Source: JAUWQU01 sp964605095 (GTDB taxonomy: Bacteria > Planctomycetota > Phycisphaerae > SM23-33). From it: a stretch of DNA of 6,119 bases. Position numbers and translations under genes: made by a program. Below the pieces are notes generated by a model. It was not told the origin of the DNA and ran no database searches. It saw only the letters and a list, made by a program, of their open reading frames with translations. Shown here one piece after another: positions 5,659-6,119 of this stretch; the first letter of the stretch is position 1, and each line of letters opens with the position of its first letter. The stretch covers positions 1 through 6,119 of the forward strand of contig CAZSBS010000280.1 in assembly GCA_964605095.1 (NCBI GenBank), read 5' to 3'.

Positions 5659-6119
5659 CCACGCCACTTGCCTCAGCGTGACGACTGGCAGGTGCTTCCG
5701 TCCCTGGTGGAAGTCCATGACGAGTTGGAGGTTGATGCCCTGCTTGCCCCGGACCTTCACCTGGGGAGAGGCGCACGAGGAATCACTGGGCCAACGGGGC
5801 CTTGGCTCCCAACGCGGCCTGCGGCAGGCGGAGGCAACGCGTCTGTAACGCTCGTCGGGTGTCCGACCGCCCAGGGCCGTGTGCGGGCGGCAGGTGTTGT
5901 ACCAGGCGATGATTGCGTTGGCCTCTGCACGCATTTTCCGCTGGTCTAGCGGAACGAGAATGCGTCAAAGGCCCTCATCCTTCAGCGTCCGAATGAACCG
6001 TTCGATGATGGCGATGCTGCCGTATTGGCCAACGGCGCCGAAACGCGGCCGGATCTTGCGTCGCTTGCACCATCGCTTGAAATGTTTGCACCGGAACTGC
6101 GAGCCCTTGTCGCAGATGA
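5659..6119 (-). pseudogene. DDE transposase relic (IS3/IS481-like integrase core), C-terminal part with nonsense codon
   Basis: Read from 6117 downwards on the minus strand, the first 50 codons give ICDKGSQF, with the second catalytic Asp at residue 3, and YGSIAIIERFIRTLKDE, with the catalytic Glu at residue 39. The 35 residues between them fit D,D(35)E exactly. An in-frame TGA follows at 5967-5965, where relatives normally continue with an Arg-Ile-Leu-Val-Pro segment. The frame then resumes as RILVPLDQRKM, WYNTCRPHTALGGRTPDERY and, near the end, GRKHLPVV. The TGG at 5661-5659 may be a mutated stop, since the frame runs on to 5368. The N-terminal part lies beyond the window. It is a different family member from the transposase at 2154 and is probably inactive. 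Confidence 0.8.

Noticed and set aside
5515..5949. 144-codon plus-strand open frame
   Set aside because: It is the antisense shadow of the minus-strand transposase relic, whose catalytic and post-catalytic motifs are clear.
5965..5967. TGA as a reassigned sense codon in this organism
   Set aside because: The intact transposase at 2154-3386 ends naturally at TGA and the other genes show no internal TGA, so a simple nonsense mutation is the better reading.

Overview
The window looks like a stretch of a GC-rich Planctomycetes-type chromosome (or a close PVC relative). The main reason is two members of a large secreted-protein family that I recognise from planctomycete genomes, DUF6288: an N-terminal PDZ-like domain, then an alpha/alpha-toroid region, sometimes followed by HEAT repeats and a C-terminal beta-sandwich. 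The function of this family is not known. The rest of the window is insertion-sequence DNA, so this is an accessory, rearranged region. The taxonomic call is an inference from protein families, not from a marker gene.

Layout: (i) 2-1990, plus strand, is the 3' part of a long DUF6288-type gene whose start lies outside the window. (ii) About 2009-3543 is an apparently intact insertion sequence. It has a sigma70-like promoter, a Shine-Dalgarno site, a 410-residue DDE (retroviral-integrase type) transposase and candidate imperfect terminal inverted repeats starting TGT. (iii) 3544-3772 is intergenic and holds a possible terminator and the ribosome binding site of the next gene. (iv) 3773-5230 is a complete short DUF6288-type gene (signal peptide, PDZ-like domain, toroid) whose C-terminus aligns by eye with the first visible residues of the upstream gene, so the two are paralogues of different architecture. 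(v) 5238-5414 is a second, solo copy of the left end of the same insertion sequence. It carries the promoter, ribosome binding site and first 11 transposase codons, then breaks off abruptly. (vi) 5415-6119 holds the remains of a different DDE transposase on the minus strand, interrupted by an in-frame TGA and running off the window edge.

The two DUF6288 proteins are presumably exported. Nothing here shows that they work together or with the transposases. The most interesting structure is that the same mobile-element left end begins within about 20 bases of the stop codon of each paralogue. I see no defence system, CRISPR array, RNA gene or clearly new multi-gene system.
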